64,000 nt of DNA, taken from positions 2,418,001 to 2,482,000 of the forward strand of contig NZ_CP077062.1 of assembly GCF_019039255.1 (NCBI RefSeq), read 5' to 3'. The notes beneath the pieces are model-generated. The model had not been told where the DNA came from. It did not search any database and was given only the letters and a program-made list of their open reading frames with translations. The stretch's first letter is position 1. Each line of letters opens with the position of its first letter. Shown in pieces: positions 35,327 through 45,864 of the stretch. This DNA is from Nocardioides panacis. Lineage in GTDB: Bacteria; Actinomycetota; Actinomycetes; Propionibacteriales; Nocardioidaceae. The translations under genes were made by a program, and so were the position numbers.

Positions 35327-38300
35327 TCAGGCACCGGAGCTGCCCGGGGACGAGTGCCACAGCTTGCGGGGAGCCGACTTGGTGTCCTCGCCCGGCGGCT
35401 TGATGTCCGCGTAGGGCGACATCGTGGAAGCCGCTGGAGTGCACCAGCACCCGGCGCCGTCCCATCCCGCCCGCGGCGGGACCGCCCTCCCCGGCTCCGG
35501 GGACCTCCCCGGTGGTGTCGGGAGCGTTGCCCGGGGTCGGCCGGGCGACCACCGGGCGGGTCGACCGGCTCTCGGCCGCGCCCTGCACGGCCCCTTCGCC
35601 CGCGGAGCCGAACCCCTCGGGCACCGCCGCCATCAGGGCCCGGACGGCGTCGGGTCCGCCGTGCTGCCAGGCCTCGTGCAGGACCGGCAGCTCCCAGCAG
35701 CCGGTGGCCCGCAGCGAGACGCCCCGCCGGCCGGTCCGCCGCAGCACGCCGCGCACGACCAGCAGCCAGGAGTGGAACACCGTGGCGGCGTAGGGCCCCT
35801 GGACGTCCTCGAAGAACGTCGCGTCCACCGGGCCGGTCGAGTCGTCGAGGGTCAGGAAGACCACCCGGCGCCCGGACCGGATCGGCGGGGTCTGGGTGGC
35901 CACCTTGACCCCGGCGACCAGCAGCTCGGACCGGCTGCGGCGGGTGAGCAGGTCCGCCGAGCGGGTCACCCCGAGCGCGTCGAGGAACGGGTCGTAGGCC
36001 TGCACGACGTGCCGGCTCACGTCGAGACCCAGGATCTCCAGCTCGGCGCGCACCCGCTCGGAGGCGTTCATCTCCGGCAGGCCGCTGACCTCGCCGTCGA
36101 CCGGGGTGTCCCCCAGGTCGAGGGCCAGCTGGACCGAGCTCACCGGCGTGGCCTTCCGGGTGGCGCGGGACTGGCGCTGCGACTGCTCCCAGACCCCGGC
36201 CTGCTGCCGGCTGGGGTGCAGGCCGGAGGGCGGGTCCCAGGGCTGGTCGCCCGGACGGCCCCGGGCGCCGGCGGGGCGGGCCGGCTGGGCGTCCCGCTGC
36301 CGGTCCCGGACCAGCCCGTCGGAGCTGTTGCCCGCCGCCGCGTCCTCGGCCCGGGCGACCGCCGCCACCCGTCCGCCCGGCGCCACGCCGCGGCTCGCGA
36401 GCCCGCGTCCCCGTCCCGCGGCGGCCCGGTCGACGGCGCGGCCGTGCCGGTCGAGGTCGGCCACCTGGAGCAGCAGGTCGCGGCGGGTGACGCTGCCCCG
36501 GCGGCGTACGCCTCCGTCCGCGGCTGCGTCCCCGATCCGGTAGACGCTGTCGAACCCGCCGGCGAGCACCAGCCTCTCCACCACCGGGCGGGAGACCCGG
36601 GCGCGCTGCCAGAAGTCCGTGAGCGACTGGTAGGGCCGGGCCGCGACGACCCGGTCCACCTCGGACTCGGAGATCCCCTTGACCTCCGACAGCGCGAGCC
36701 GGATGCCGTAGCCGTGCCCGCTCGTGCCGAACTCCGTGGGCTGCCCGGTGGGCTGCCCGTCGTCCTCGACCCGCTCGACCACGAACGTCTTCTCCGAGGC
36801 GTTCACGTCGAGGCCGAGCACCGCGATCCCGAACTGCCGGGCGTCGTCGAGGATCAACCGCTTGGGGTACATCCCCGGGTCGTGGGTGAGCACCCCGGAC
36901 AGGAAGTGCGCCGGGTAGTGCGCCTTGAGCCAGGCGGACTGGTAGGTCGGCAGCGCGAAGGCCGCCGCGTGCGCCTTGCAGAACCCGAAGGACGCGAACG
37001 CCGCGAGGATCTTCCAGATCTCCTCGACGACCCGCCGGGAGTAGCCGTGCGCCATCGCCCGCGGGAAGAACCACACCTTGGTCTCCGCCATGCCCTCGAC
37101 GTCACCGAGCGCGCGCCGGGCCTCGTCGGCCTGCTCGTAGCTGCACCGGGCGAACCGGGCGATCATCTCGATGACCTGCTCGTGGAAGACCACCACGCCA
37201 TGGGTCGGGCCGAGGATCGGGCGCAGGTCGTCGTGGAGGTAGCTCGGCATCCCCCAGCCCTGCTTGGCGTGCAGGTAGGGGGTGATCATGTCGCTCTTCA
37301 CCGGCCCGGGCCGGAACAGCGAGATGTCGGTGATGATGTCCTCGAAGGAGTCGATGCCGGACTTGCCGACGAGCTCGCGCTGGCCCGGCGACTCGATCTG
37401 GAAGCAGCCGAGGGTCTTGGACTGGGAGATCATCCGGAACGTCCGGTCGTCGTCGAACGGCACCTGCTGCTCGTCGTCGAGGTCGAGCCGGACCCCCTCG
37501 ACCCGCTCGATCTCGTCGACGGCGTGCGCCATCGAGGACTGCATCCGGATGCCGAGCACGTCGAGCTTGAGCAGGCCGAGGTCCTCCACGTCGTCCTTGT
37601 CGAACTGGCTCATCGGGAAGCCGGCGTACGACGCCTCGACCGGCGTGCGGTCGAGCAGCGTCGCGTCGGAGAGCAGCACCCCGCACGGGTGCACGGCGAT
37701 GTGCCGGGGCAGCCCGTCGAGCCGCTCGACGAGCCGGAACAGCAGGTCGAGCCGCTGCTCGCCGAGCCCGGAGGCCCGCAGCTCGGGCAGGTCGCGCAGC
37801 GCGACCCGGGCGTCGCGGGCCCGGATGTGCGGGAACGCCTTGGCGATCGCGTCGATCTCCCCGACCGGCATGCCGAGCGCGGCGCCGACGTCGCGGACCG
37901 CGTGCCGGACCCGGTAGGTGTCCATCATCGACACGCACACGCAGCGCTCCCCGCCGTAGCGGTCGAGCACGGCCTCGTAGACCTCGAGCCGGCGGGCGGA
38001 CTCCACGTCGACGTCGATGTCGGGGAGCGCCTGCCGCAGCGGGGACAGGAACCGCTCCATCAGCAGGTCGTGCCGCAGCGGGTCGACGCCGGAGACCCCG
38101 AGCAGGTAGTTGACCAGGCTGCCCGCGCCGGACCCGCGCGCCGCGCAGCGCACGCCCATGTCCTTGATCAGGTCGGTGACGTCGGCGACGGTGAGGAAGT
38201 AGGGCGCGTAGCCGAGCGTGCCGATGGTCCGCAGCTCGTCGTCGAGCCGCTTCCAGATCCGCTGCCGGGGGGCGCCGCCGTAGCGCCGCCCGACGGCGGA

Positions 38301-39380
38301 CTCGCAGCGGGCCCGCAGCACCCCGTCGGCGGTGCGGTGCCGCACGGCGTCCTCGCCGGTGACCACCTGGAACTCCGGGAAGTGCACCTCCCCCAGGCCG
38401 AGGTCGTGGCGCGGGTCGAGGGCGCAGCGGTCGCCGACGACCCGGCTGCGGGCCAGCAGCCGCCGGGCCTCGCGGGCGCTGTCGGAGCCGAGCCCGGCGA
38501 ACCGGCAGACCTCCTCGGCCACCTCGGCCATCTGCTTGCCGGACTTCAGGAAGCCCTCGGCGTTGGCCCGGAAGCCGGTCGCGTCGAGGTTCCTGAGGTC
38601 GGCGGAGCCGAGCGGCACCAGCCGGCGGGCCGCGTCGAGCACGTCGACGGTCGGGGCGTCGAGCCGGTCGGCGTAGCGCACCGCGTTGGTCAGCACCATC
38701 CCCAGCCCGGCCGACCGGGCGGCACCGGCCATCCGGGCGGCGTGCGGCGAGGACCCGGGCCCCGAGCCGGACAGCCGGTGGGAGACCAGCTCGACGACCA
38801 GGTCGGCCCGGTCGACGACCTCGAGCCAGGGCGCGAGGGCGGCCTGCGCGAGGTCGTCGCGGCGCAGCGTCACCGCCCGGCCCAGCTCGGAGCCGGGGCC
38901 GAGCAGCACCACCACGTCGCGGCCGGCGACGTGCTCGGCCACCAGGTCCAGGGTGCTGACCGGGTCGCCCCGCTCCCCCGCCAGGTGGGTCGCCGAGACC
39001 AGCCGGCACAGCGCCGCCCAGCCCCGCTTGCTGCCGGCCAGGAACGTCGCCCGCGGCAGCCGCCGGTCGCGGAACGCTCCCCCGCGGGCGGGCGACCGGC
39101 CCTGGCGGACGTCCACCGGCCGGCCGCGCGGGTCCGCGGGTGCCCCCGACCAGGGGTGCAGCGGCGCGACCGCGAGGTCCACGCCGAGCACCGGGCGCAC
39201 CCCGCCCTGCAGGCAGGCCTTGGCGAACCGGACCGCGCCGTAGGTGCCGTCGCGGTCGGTGAGGGCGAGGGTGTCCATCTCCTGCTCGACGGCACGCTCG
39301 ACCAGGACGTGCGGGTGGGAGGCGCCGTACTGCAGGGAGTAGCCGGACGCCACGTGCAGGTGCACGAACGGGTCAGGCAA
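35327..39380 (-). CDS. dnaE2: error-prone DNA polymerase III alpha DnaE2 (frame broken near the 3' end)
   Basis: Damage-tolerance replicase, about 1350 aa after removing one extra base in CGTGGAAG at 35423-35430. The corrected C-terminus reads SGFTMSPYADIKPPGED...PRKLWHSSPGSSGA, the typical DnaE2 ending. N-terminal PHP domain (HLHVASGYSLQYGASHP; LALTDRDGTYG, where the usual His of TDHDG is Arg). Polymerase core RGSGAGSLVNYLLG, ALPDIDVDVES and LLKLDVLGI with the catalytic Asp residues, FFRPGP-type LFRPGPVKSDMI, HhH, and OB domain. It overlaps the upstream HEPN gene by 8 nt. Driven by the LexA box at 40440. Confidence 0.92.
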
Positions 39381-39903
39381 CGTGATCGCGCCGCCTCGTG
39401 GTCACCCAAGCGGCGTTCCGGCCGGTCCCGGGGGTGGCGTGCGCCGGCGGCCCGGCCAGGTGCTCCGCGAGCGGGACGTGCCGGGTCATCCCGAGGGACT
39501 CCTCGACCAGGCCGAGGAACCGGTCGGCGTCCCGGACCAGGTCGTCGGCCTCGCGCTCGGTCACCGCGCGCACCGAGCCGGACTCCGCCGCCGCCCGCTT
39601 GGCCGCGCCGGCGGAGAAGAACGCCGCCCACTCACTGAGCTCGGGGGCCACCTCGGCGAGCAGCACCCAGGCGTTCTTCTGCCGGCCCCGGCGCGGGCCG
39701 GCCGCCGGGGTGGCCCGGGCGGCGAGCAGCGCCGCGGTCGCCCGCAGCGCCGAGACGTGGGCACCGGCGTAGCGCATCGGCACCTCGGGGGTGGCCATCG
39801 CCTCGCGGAGCGAGGCCGCGGCCCGCTCGAGGTAGGAGTGCGTGGCAGCGGGCAGCGCGAACGGGTGCGGCTGCTCCCAGGGCTGCTGGGGCGAGGAGGT
39901 CAT
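39373..39903 (-). CDS. SAV_6107-type HEPN-domain protein
   Basis: 176 aa, helical. The motif LERAAASLREAMATPEVPMRYAGAHVSALRATAALLAAR resembles the HEPN-like family found next to actinobacterial dnaE2. GAGGGG lies about 8 nt before ATG 39903. The gene overlaps the dnaE2 start by 8 nt and so is translationally coupled to it. Function unknown; position suggests an accessory factor of the translesion polymerase. Confidence 0.8.
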   Translation of the reverse strand: MTSSPQQPWEQPHPFALPAATHSYLERAAASLREAMATPEVPMRYAGAHVSALRATAALLAARATPAAGPRRGRQKNAWVLLAEVAPELSEWAAFFSAGAAKRAAAESGSVRAVTEREADDLVRDADRFLGLVEESLGMTRHVPLAEHLAGPPAHATPGTGRNAAWVTTRRRDHVA

Positions 39904-39914
39904 CGGCCCGCCCC

Positions 39915-40283
39915 TCAGTCCAGGCACCGGGTGAGCCGCCAACTGCCGTCGGCCCAGTCGAAGACCAGGTCGAAGACGCCGCGGGCGGCCTCGCGCGGGG
40001 AGGAGGACATCCCCCGGCCGGCCTCGACCCGCCAGACCTCCCGCTCCGCGGACAGGTCGACGCGGTGGTCGGCCTCCCGGTCCTCGCCGAGCACGGCGTG
40101 CACCCCGCTGGACTGCCACCACGCCCCGGTCTCCACCCAGTGCGCGACCACCGCGGAGACCTTCCAGAGCCGGCCCCGCCACAGGAACTGCTCGGGCCCC
40201 TCGACGAGCTCGACCGTCCCCCGGCCTCCGGCTCCTGCCACCTGCCCCCGGCGCACGTCCACGGGGTCGTCGTACCGTCGCAT
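39915..40283 (-). CDS. DUF6504-like protein, first gene of the SOS cassette
   Basis: 122 aa. Starts MRRYDDPVDVRRG; Trp-rich middle (EQFLWRGRLWKVSAVVAHW; TGAWWQSSG) and end (EVWRVEAG; WADGSWRLTRCLD). Similar small proteins are encoded beside dnaE2/imuB genes in actinobacteria. GAGGTGG lies upstream of ATG 40283; a GTG 9 nt earlier is an alternative. Function unknown. Confidence 0.75.
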   Translation of the reverse strand: MRRYDDPVDVRRGQVAGAGGRGTVELVEGPEQFLWRGRLWKVSAVVAHWVETGAWWQSSGVHAVLGEDREADHRVDLSAEREVWRVEAGRGMSSSPREAARGVFDLVFDWADGSWRLTRCLD

Positions 40284-40439
40284 CGCTGCCACCTCATCCG
40301 AGCTCTCGCTCTGGTCCGTCACGGCTCGACCCCGGACCGACCCCTCGGCGAAACTGTCCCCGGCACCCGGCACCCTGGGGTGCGAGTCCGGAGCCCCGGC
40401 GGAGGTGGGGGTCGAGGTCACCCCCGCCGAGGCGGTGGT

Positions 40440-40455
40440 TCGAACACCTGTTCGA
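40440..40455. promoter_or_regulatory. LexA (SOS) box
   Basis: TCGAAC-ACCT-GTTCGA, a perfect match to the actinobacterial consensus TCGAAC-N4-GTTCGA. Extended, both arms read GTTCGAAC. It lies 157 nt upstream of the DUF6504 gene and about 95 nt upstream of the divergent ybaK start, so the minus-strand dnaE2 cassette is the likely target. Confidence 0.93.
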
Positions 40456-40537
40456 ACAACTCTCACGCTACACCCGGCCCCCGACAGTCCGTCAACCACG
40501 AACCGTCGATCCGTGGAAAGCGCACCCGCCCGGCCCG

Positions 40538-40550
40538 TAGGGTCGGCGAG
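40538..40550 (+). promoter_or_regulatory. leaderless promoter of ybaK
   Basis: TAGGGT at 40538-40543 lies 7 nt before the GTG start at 40551, which places the transcript start at or next to the start codon. No ribosome site is present. Confidence 0.7.
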
Positions 40551-41024
40551 GTGAGCACCGAGCACCCCTCCGTCACCCGGTTCCGGTCCGCGCTCGCCGC
40601 CCGCGGCGGCACCGGGGAGATCGTCGTCCTGCCCGACTCCGTGCACACCGCGGCGCTCGCCGCGCAGGCGCTCGGCTGCGAGGTCGGTGCGATCGCGAAC
40701 AGCCTGCTCTTCGACGCCGGCGGCGCGCCGGTGCTGATCCTCACCTCCGGGTCGCACCGCGTCGACACCGCCAAGGTGGCCGCGACGATCGGGGTCCCGG
40801 CGCTGAAGCGGGCCACCCCGGAGTTCGTGCGGGAGCACACCGGCCAGGTGATCGGCGGGGTCTCCCCGATCGGGCACCCGGCGCCGGTACCGACCTACCT
40901 CGACCCGTGGCTGCGCCGGTACGACGTGGTGTGGGCCGCCGCGGGCCACCCGGCGGCGGTGTTCTCCACCACCCACGACGAGCTGCTCCGGATGACCGGC
41001 GCCGTCGAGACCGACGTCGAGTAG
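40551..41024 (+). CDS. YbaK/EbsC-family aminoacyl-tRNA deacylase
   Basis: Hydrolyses mischarged tRNA (typically Cys-tRNA-Pro) in trans. 157 aa. Family segments: EIVVLPDSVHTAALAAQALGCEVGAIANSLLF, a conserved Lys region SHRVDTAKVAATIG, TPEFVREHTGQVIGGVSPIGH, and AAGHPAAVFSTT. The GTG start is chosen from the leaderless promoter and the conserved N-terminus. A 73-aa gene follows 2 nt after the stop. Confidence 0.92.
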   Translation: MSTEHPSVTRFRSALAARGGTGEIVVLPDSVHTAALAAQALGCEVGAIANSLLFDAGGAPVLILTSGSHRVDTAKVAATIGVPALKRATPEFVREHTGQVIGGVSPIGHPAPVPTYLDPWLRRYDVVWAAAGHPAAVFSTTHDELLRMTGAVETDVE

Positions 41025-41026
41025 CG

Positions 41027-41248
41027 GTGGCCTCCGACCCCGCCCACAGGCAGACGGTGCGGGCCCCTGACCTCGCGGCGGCGCAACGGGCCTGGCACCT
41101 CGACCCGGCCACGCTGCGCACGATCGCGACCGCCCCGGCGCTGGTGTCACCGGCGGCCCCGGACCCGGAAGCGCACGGCTGCGACTACGTGCTGGGCAAC
41201 GAGGACGGGGCGTCCTCCTGCCCCTCGTCGGCGCCGGCCGGCTCCTGA
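41027..41248 (+). CDS. small uncharacterised protein after ybaK
   Basis: 73 aa from a GTG 2 nt after the ybaK stop. Polar protein (MASDPAHRQTVRAPDLAAAQ; AWHLDPATLRTIATAPALV; CDYVLGNEDGASS), no membrane segment. The tight spacing, GC3-rich codons and the terminator immediately downstream support it as a real coupled gene. I do not recognise it. Confidence 0.55.
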   Translation: MASDPAHRQTVRAPDLAAAQRAWHLDPATLRTIATAPALVSPAAPDPEAHGCDYVLGNEDGASSCPSSAPAGS

Positions 41249-41254
41249 GACGCG

Positions 41255-41289
41255 CACGTCCCCGCCCGGGGTGCCCGGGCGGGGACGTG
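41255..41289. terminator. bidirectional terminator
   Basis: Perfect 16-bp stem cacgtccccgcccggg (41255-41270), 3-nt loop, and its complement (41274-41289), between the convergent 73-aa gene and the amidase gene. Confidence 0.88.
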
Positions 41290-41333
41290 GGGTGCGCTCG
41301 AGCGGTCGAGGGTGGGCCCGACCGGTCGAGGGG

Positions 41334-43306
41334 CTAGCGGGTGATCCTCACGTCCGCGGCCCGCACGAACGCGATCCGGTGGCCGAACCAGATCTGGTAG
41401 TAGCGGTCCTTGCCCACCACCACGGTGTGGTCCCCCCGGCAGCGAGCTGTCGTAGGTCTTCGCGTAGTAGTAGTCGGTCTTCACCGTGTCGTCGGCCAGC
41501 ACGTAGGACTGGCCGGGCTTGACGGTGTAACCCAGCGGCGCGACGCCCTGGTCGGGCACCGGCGTGCCGGCGTACGCCGCCGACTCGGGGTAGCCCCGGC
41601 CGTAGACCGGCACCGCCGTGGTGCCGGTGGCCCGCACGAGCCTGCCCTGCGACGGGACGGTGACCGGGTCGCCGGCGGCGTTGGCGTCCTTGAACCACGC
41701 GAGCTCACCGAGCCACCAGACCGCGGTCCAGCCGTCCTGCCGGGCGACGACGGCGAACTTCTGGCCGGCCGTGGCCCGCGGGCCGATGTCGGAGACCTCG
41801 GTGCTGGAGGCCTGGCCGGTCTGGTGCAGGCCCGGGTCGGCGACCAGCGGGGCGGTGTCCGACGGAGCGGTGCGCAGGTAGACGAAGTTGGTGCCCTGCG
41901 GGGTGCAGGCCGAGCCCGCGCCGTCGCAGTTCGTCACCGGCTGCGGGTTGTCCGCGAAGCCCGGGACGATCGTCACGACGTCGCTCCCGCCGTGCTGCTT
42001 CGGCCCGTGACCGTGACCCTTGCCCGTGCCCTTGCGCGCCGCGACGGCCTTGCCGTGCTGTCCGCGGTCGAGCGGCTTCCCGAGGAGCGCCATGTAGTGC
42101 TCCCAGTCCCAGAAGGGGCCCGGGTCCCAGTGCATCCCCGGAATGGTGGCCTTGGTGGTGCCGGGGACCTGGTCGTGCCCGATGACGTGCGCGCGGTCGA
42201 GCGGGACGCCGTACTCGCGGGAGAGGTACTGCACCAGCGTCGCCGACGAGCGGTACATCGACTCGGTGTACCAGCTCGCGCCGGTGGCCGCGAAGCCCTC
42301 GTGCTCGATGCCGATCGAGTGCATGTTGATGTACCAGTTGCCGGCCTGGAAGCCGACGTTCTTCGGGTTGACGTGCTGGGCGACCTGCCCGTCCGAGGAG
42401 CGGATCGTGTAGTGCCAGGCGAGGTACGTCGGGTCGTTCACCAGGTCCAGCGAGGTCTGCCAGGAGGCCTCGGTGTCGTGGATCACGATGTAGTCGATGC
42501 TCAGCCCGTCGTTCGGACGGTCGGCGAGGTCGTGGTTGCCGTACTGGTCGGGCGTCGAGCCGTACTGCTCGTACGGCGCCGGGCGCGACTCGCACCGCAG
42601 CACGGCCGGGCAGTCGACGACCTCGTTGCCGGACGGGATCGTCGCGGCCACCGCGGCCGCGTCGACGGCGGCGCCCTGGGTCGGCGCGAGGGTCACCCGC
42701 TGGCCGTCGTTGGTGGTGCGGGACTCCCCGGAGCGGATCACGGAGTACACCTGCCGGGCGAAGTCCAGCCGGTCCTGGTCGGTGGCGGTGCCGGCGTAGG
42801 AGCCGACCGCCTTGCTCCACGCGGCCGGACGGTCCGAGGTGGTGCGGGGCTGGTAGGACGCCAGCACCGCGGCGCCACCGCAGACGTTCGCGACGTCGTC
42901 GGAGCGCAGCCGGTCCCTGGTCACCCCGACGAGCTTCGCGGCCTGGGTGAGCGTGCCGGTCTGGAGGGCGGCCGGCGACCCGTCGCCCTTGGCCTTCGCG
43001 AGCTCGCGGGCGTGCGCCGCGGCCGCGTCCTGGGTGAGGTGCATCGGGCCGTAGCCGCCGGAGGCGCTGACCTGACGGCCGTGGTCGTCCCAGCGCGACT
43101 CCAGGTAGGAGACGCCGAGCAGGACCTCGACCGGGACGCCGCTGACCTGGCTGGCCCGCTCGAAGACCGCCTGGCGGTCGGTGCTGCCGGTCAGGCACCT
43201 ACCCCAGTCCGCGGCCTGGGCCTGCGGTGCCGCGGTGAGGGTGAGCCCCCCCGACGACGAGGGCGGCGACGGACGTCGCGGCTCCCCACGTGAATCTGCG
43301 CGCCAT
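41334..43306 (-). CDS. secreted N-acetylmuramoyl-L-alanine amidase (two frame breaks)
   Basis: About 656 aa after removing one base from C7 at 43246-43252 and one from C6 at 41432-41437. Signal peptide MARRFTWGAATSVAALVVGG + LTLTAAPQAQAA. An SLT-like N-terminal stretch (VSYLESRWDDHG; SASGGYGPMHLT) precedes the zinc amidase_2 domain: YIVIHDTEASW, SIGIEHEGF, HVIGHDQVPGTTKATIPGMHWDPGPFWDW. SH3-like modules follow, and the corrected end reads KDRYYQIWFGHRIAFVRAADVRITR. AGGGGG lies upstream of ATG 43306. Cuts the peptide from the glycan in the wall. Confidence 0.88.
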
Positions 43307-43382
43307 GTAGACGCCCCCTGTTCCCGAGAACGGCCCGGGGGGTTCCGGGCCGGGCACCAGCCAACCCCGTGGGACAGACCCG

Positions 43383-43403
43383 TGTAAAGACCATCGGTCT
43401 ACA
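43383..43403. promoter_or_regulatory. inverted repeat in the amidase promoter region
   Basis: TGTAa-AGACC-ATC-GGTCT-ACA, a near-perfect palindrome about 80 nt upstream of the amidase start, in an AT-richer stretch (tctacaaaattgggatacat follows). Candidate operator in the 158-nt divergent gap between the amidase and the ATP-grasp gene. Confidence 0.45.
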
Positions 43404-43464
43404 AAATTGGGATACATGTGGTCCAACCGGCGCCGGGGCGGGTGCTGCCGCCTAGCCTCGGCCC

Positions 43465-44865
43465 ATGGACCTGTCGGACGTCGGCGAGCGCACCCTGTGG
43501 CGCGCCCACCTCGGCGGACTGCTCCGCGGCCGGGCGGTCGTCTGCGGCCTCGCCCCGCTCGCGGGCTACGGCGACCTGGTCGCGCTGCTCGAGCAGGTCG
43601 GCGCCCGGCGGCCGCTGCTGGTCGCCACCGGGCTCGGCGCGGGAGCCACCCCGTCGGCGGAGCAGGCCGACGTGGTCCTCCTGGAGGTCGAGGACCGGCC
43701 GACGATGACCGAGGACCTGCGCCGCCAGGACGCGGTGGCGCACGCGCTGCCCGACGCCGTACGACGCGCGGTGGACGCCTACGACCCGGACCGCGAGGCG
43801 GTCTGGCTGGTCGGACCGTTCATCGCCAGCACCCCGATCGACGGGCGCCCCGTGCTCGGCGGCCGGCCCCGCGCGTGGACCGCGCTGGAGGACAAGCTGG
43901 TCGCCGACGAGATCTGGGACGCGGTCGGCGCGACGCGCGCGCCGTCGCGGATCGTGGCGCTCGCCGACGAGGCCGGCCTGCGCGAGGCCGGCCGGGACCT
44001 CGACGACGGGCAGGGCGTGGTGTGGTCCGGGGACGCCCGCGACGGCTTCAACGGCGGCGGCGACTTCGTGCGCCGGGTGCTGACCGACGGCGACGCCCGT
44101 GCGGCGCTCGCGTTCTTCGGGCCGCGCTGCGACCGGGTCCGGGTGATGCCGTTCCTGGACGGCGTCCCCTGCAGCATCCACGGCCTCGTGCTGCCCGACG
44201 GCACCGCCGTGCTCCGTCCGGTCGAGCTCGCGATCCTGCGCGGCGCCGACCGGCGCTTCGTGTACGGCGGCCTGGGCACGACCTGGGACCCGCCGGACGC
44301 GGACCGTGCCGAGATGCGCGAGCTGGCCCGTCGTACCGGCGACCACCTGCGCGCGACAGCCGGCTACCGGGGCGCCTTCGGCGTCGACGGCGTGCTCACC
44401 GCCGACGGGTTCCGGCCCACCGAGCTCAACGCGCGGCTGTCCGGCGGGGTGGCGTCGATGGCCCGGGCCGTGGACGGCCCGCTGGTCAACCTGCTCCAGC
44501 TCAACCTCGTCTCCGGCCGCGACCCCGGCGTCGCGGCCGCCGACCTGGAGGCCTGGCTGCTGCCCCGCGTGGACGCCGACCGCTTCGCCAAGGCGATCGC
44601 GATGAGCGCCCGGCACCTGGCGGCCGACCCCTTCGACATGCACGTGGCCTGGGACGGCACCGCCCTGTCCCGGTCCTGGCGGCCGACCGGCTGGACCGTG
44701 GCGGTGGGACCGAGCGCGGCGGGCACCTACTGCCGGCTCAGCACCCCGCCGCAGCCGGCCGGCACCCGCGTCGCGGACCTCAACGTGGCGCTGATGCGGT
44801 TCCTGGACGCCGAGCTCGGCACCGGGTTCGGGCCGGTGAGCGCCGCCCCCGAGACCCGGCGATGA
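43465..44865 (+). CDS. ATP-grasp-like protein of unknown function
   Basis: 466 aa. A leaderless promoter (TAGCCT at 43453-43458, 6 nt before ATG) fixes the start. An N-terminal Rossmann-like half ([21 protein letters not shown]) is followed by ATP-grasp-like features: [56 protein letters not shown], and the metal-site segment [13 protein letters not shown]. This looks like a carboxylate-amine ligase. Substrates are not apparent from the context (a DUF1905 gene follows at 57 nt). Confidence 0.72.
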   Translation: MDLSDVGERTLWRAHLGGLLRGRAVVCGLAPLAGYGDLVALLEQVGARRPLLVATGLGAGATPSAEQADVVLLEVEDRPTMTEDLRRQDAVAHALPDAVRRAVDAYDPDREAVWLVGPFIASTPIDGRPVLGGRPRAWTALEDKLVADEIWDAVGATRAPSRIVALADEAGLREAGRDLDDGQGVVWSGDARDGFNGGGDFVRRVLTDGDARAALAFFGPRCDRVRVMPFLDGVPCSIHGLVLPDGTAVLRPVELAILRGADRRFVYGGLGTTWDPPDADRAEMRELARRTGDHLRATAGYRGAFGVDGVLTADGFRPTELNARLSGGVASMARAVDGPLVNLLQLNLVSGRDPGVAAADLEAWLLPRVDADRFAKAIAMSARHLAADPFDMHVAWDGTALSRSWRPTGWTVAVGPSAAGTYCRLSTPPQPAGTRVADLNVALMRFLDAELGTGFGPVSAAPETRR

Positions 44866-44921
44866 GTTCCGGGGGACGGCCGGGTCGACCCCTGCAGGAA
44901 CCGACGTCGAAGGAGACCGTG

Positions 44922-45257
44922 ATGGACGAGGAGTTCACCGCCACCCTGCAGCGCAGCCCGGGCACGGGTGGCTGGACCTACGTCGTGTGGCCCGGGTCGG
45001 CGGAGTTCTTCGGGACCCGCGGCCTGGTGAAGGTGCGGGGCTCCGTCGACGGGGTGCCGTTCACCGGCTCGTTCATGGCGCTCGGCGACGGCACCCACAA
45101 GCTGCCGGTGCGGTCGTCGCTGCGCCGGGCCATCGGCAAGGACGAGGGCGACGAGGTCACCGTGCGCCTGCTCGAGCGGCTCGGCGGCCCGGACAGGTCA
45201 GCCGGTCACTCGAACCGGGACGGGTCGCCGGCCCCCACACGCACGACCTCCGGGTAG
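44922..45257 (+). CDS. DUF1905 domain protein
   Basis: 111 aa. An AAGGAGA ribosome site 6 nt before ATG 44922 fixes the start. DUF1905 beta-barrel features: [64 protein letters not shown]. The C-terminal end overlaps the convergent YciO-type gene by 52 nt, so the last residues (from about GHSNRDG) may not be conserved. Function unknown. Confidence 0.85.
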   Translation: MDEEFTATLQRSPGTGGWTYVVWPGSAEFFGTRGLVKVRGSVDGVPFTGSFMALGDGTHKLPVRSSLRRAIGKDEGDEVTVRLLERLGGPDRSAGHSNRDGSPAPTRTTSG

Positions 45258-45827
45258 CCCTCGGACCAGTCGACCACCGTGGTCGGCTCGCGGCCGCAGT
45301 CGCCGGCGTCGACCACCGCGTCGACCACGTGGTCGAGCTCCTCCTTGATCGCCCAGCCGTCGGTCATCGGCTCCTCGGCGTCCGGCAGCAGCAGCGTGCT
45401 CGACAGGAGCGGCTCCCCCAGCTCGCGGAGCAGCGCCTGCACCACCCGGTTGTCGGGGATCCGCACGCCGACGGTGCGCTTCTTGGGGTGCGCCAGCCGC
45501 TTGGGCACCTCCCGGGTCGCCGGGAGGATGAACGTGTACGCCCCGGGGGTGGCCGCCTTCACCGCGCGGAACGCGGCGTTGTCGAGCTGCACCAGCTGGC
45601 CGAGCTGGGCGAAGTCCGCGCACACCAGCGTGGAAGTGGTGCTTGTCGTCGAGCCGGCGGATCCGGCGGATCCGCTCGGCGCCGTCGGGGTTGTCCAGCC
45701 GGCTGCCGAGTGCGTAGCAGGAGTCCGTCGGGTAGGCGACCAGCGCGTCCTCCCGGAGCATCGCGACGACCTGGGCGATGCTGCGCGGCTGCGGGTCGTG
45801 GGGGTGGACGTCGAAGTAGCGGGCCAT
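45206..45827 (-). CDS. YciO/Sua5-family protein (frame broken)
   Basis: About 206 aa after removing one base from CGTGGAAG at 45629-45636; the joint then reads [24 protein letters not shown]. Family motifs [50 protein letters not shown]. Resembles YciO, related to L-threonylcarbamoyl-AMP synthases for tRNA t6A; whether it makes t6A is open. Leaderless promoter TAGGCT 6 nt before the ATG. The overlap with the DUF1905 end is convergent. Confidence 0.87.
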
Positions 45828-45864
45828 GGCGTGAGCCTAGTGAGTCGTCTCGTAGGGTCGCGGC
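45828..45864. promoter_or_regulatory. back-to-back leaderless promoters
   Basis: Only 37 nt separate two divergent start codons. Minus: TAGGCT (45839-45834), 6 nt before the yciO-type ATG. Plus: TAGGGT (45853-45858), 6 nt before the oxidoreductase ATG at 45865. The two -10 elements are 13 nt apart, so RNA polymerase can probably occupy only one at a time. Confidence 0.7.

Noticed and set aside
39915-41150. Long minus-strand frame running through ybaK upstream of the DUF6504 gene
   Set aside because: Only the last 122 codons look like a conserved protein. The upstream part is antisense to ybaK, which has its own leaderless promoter.
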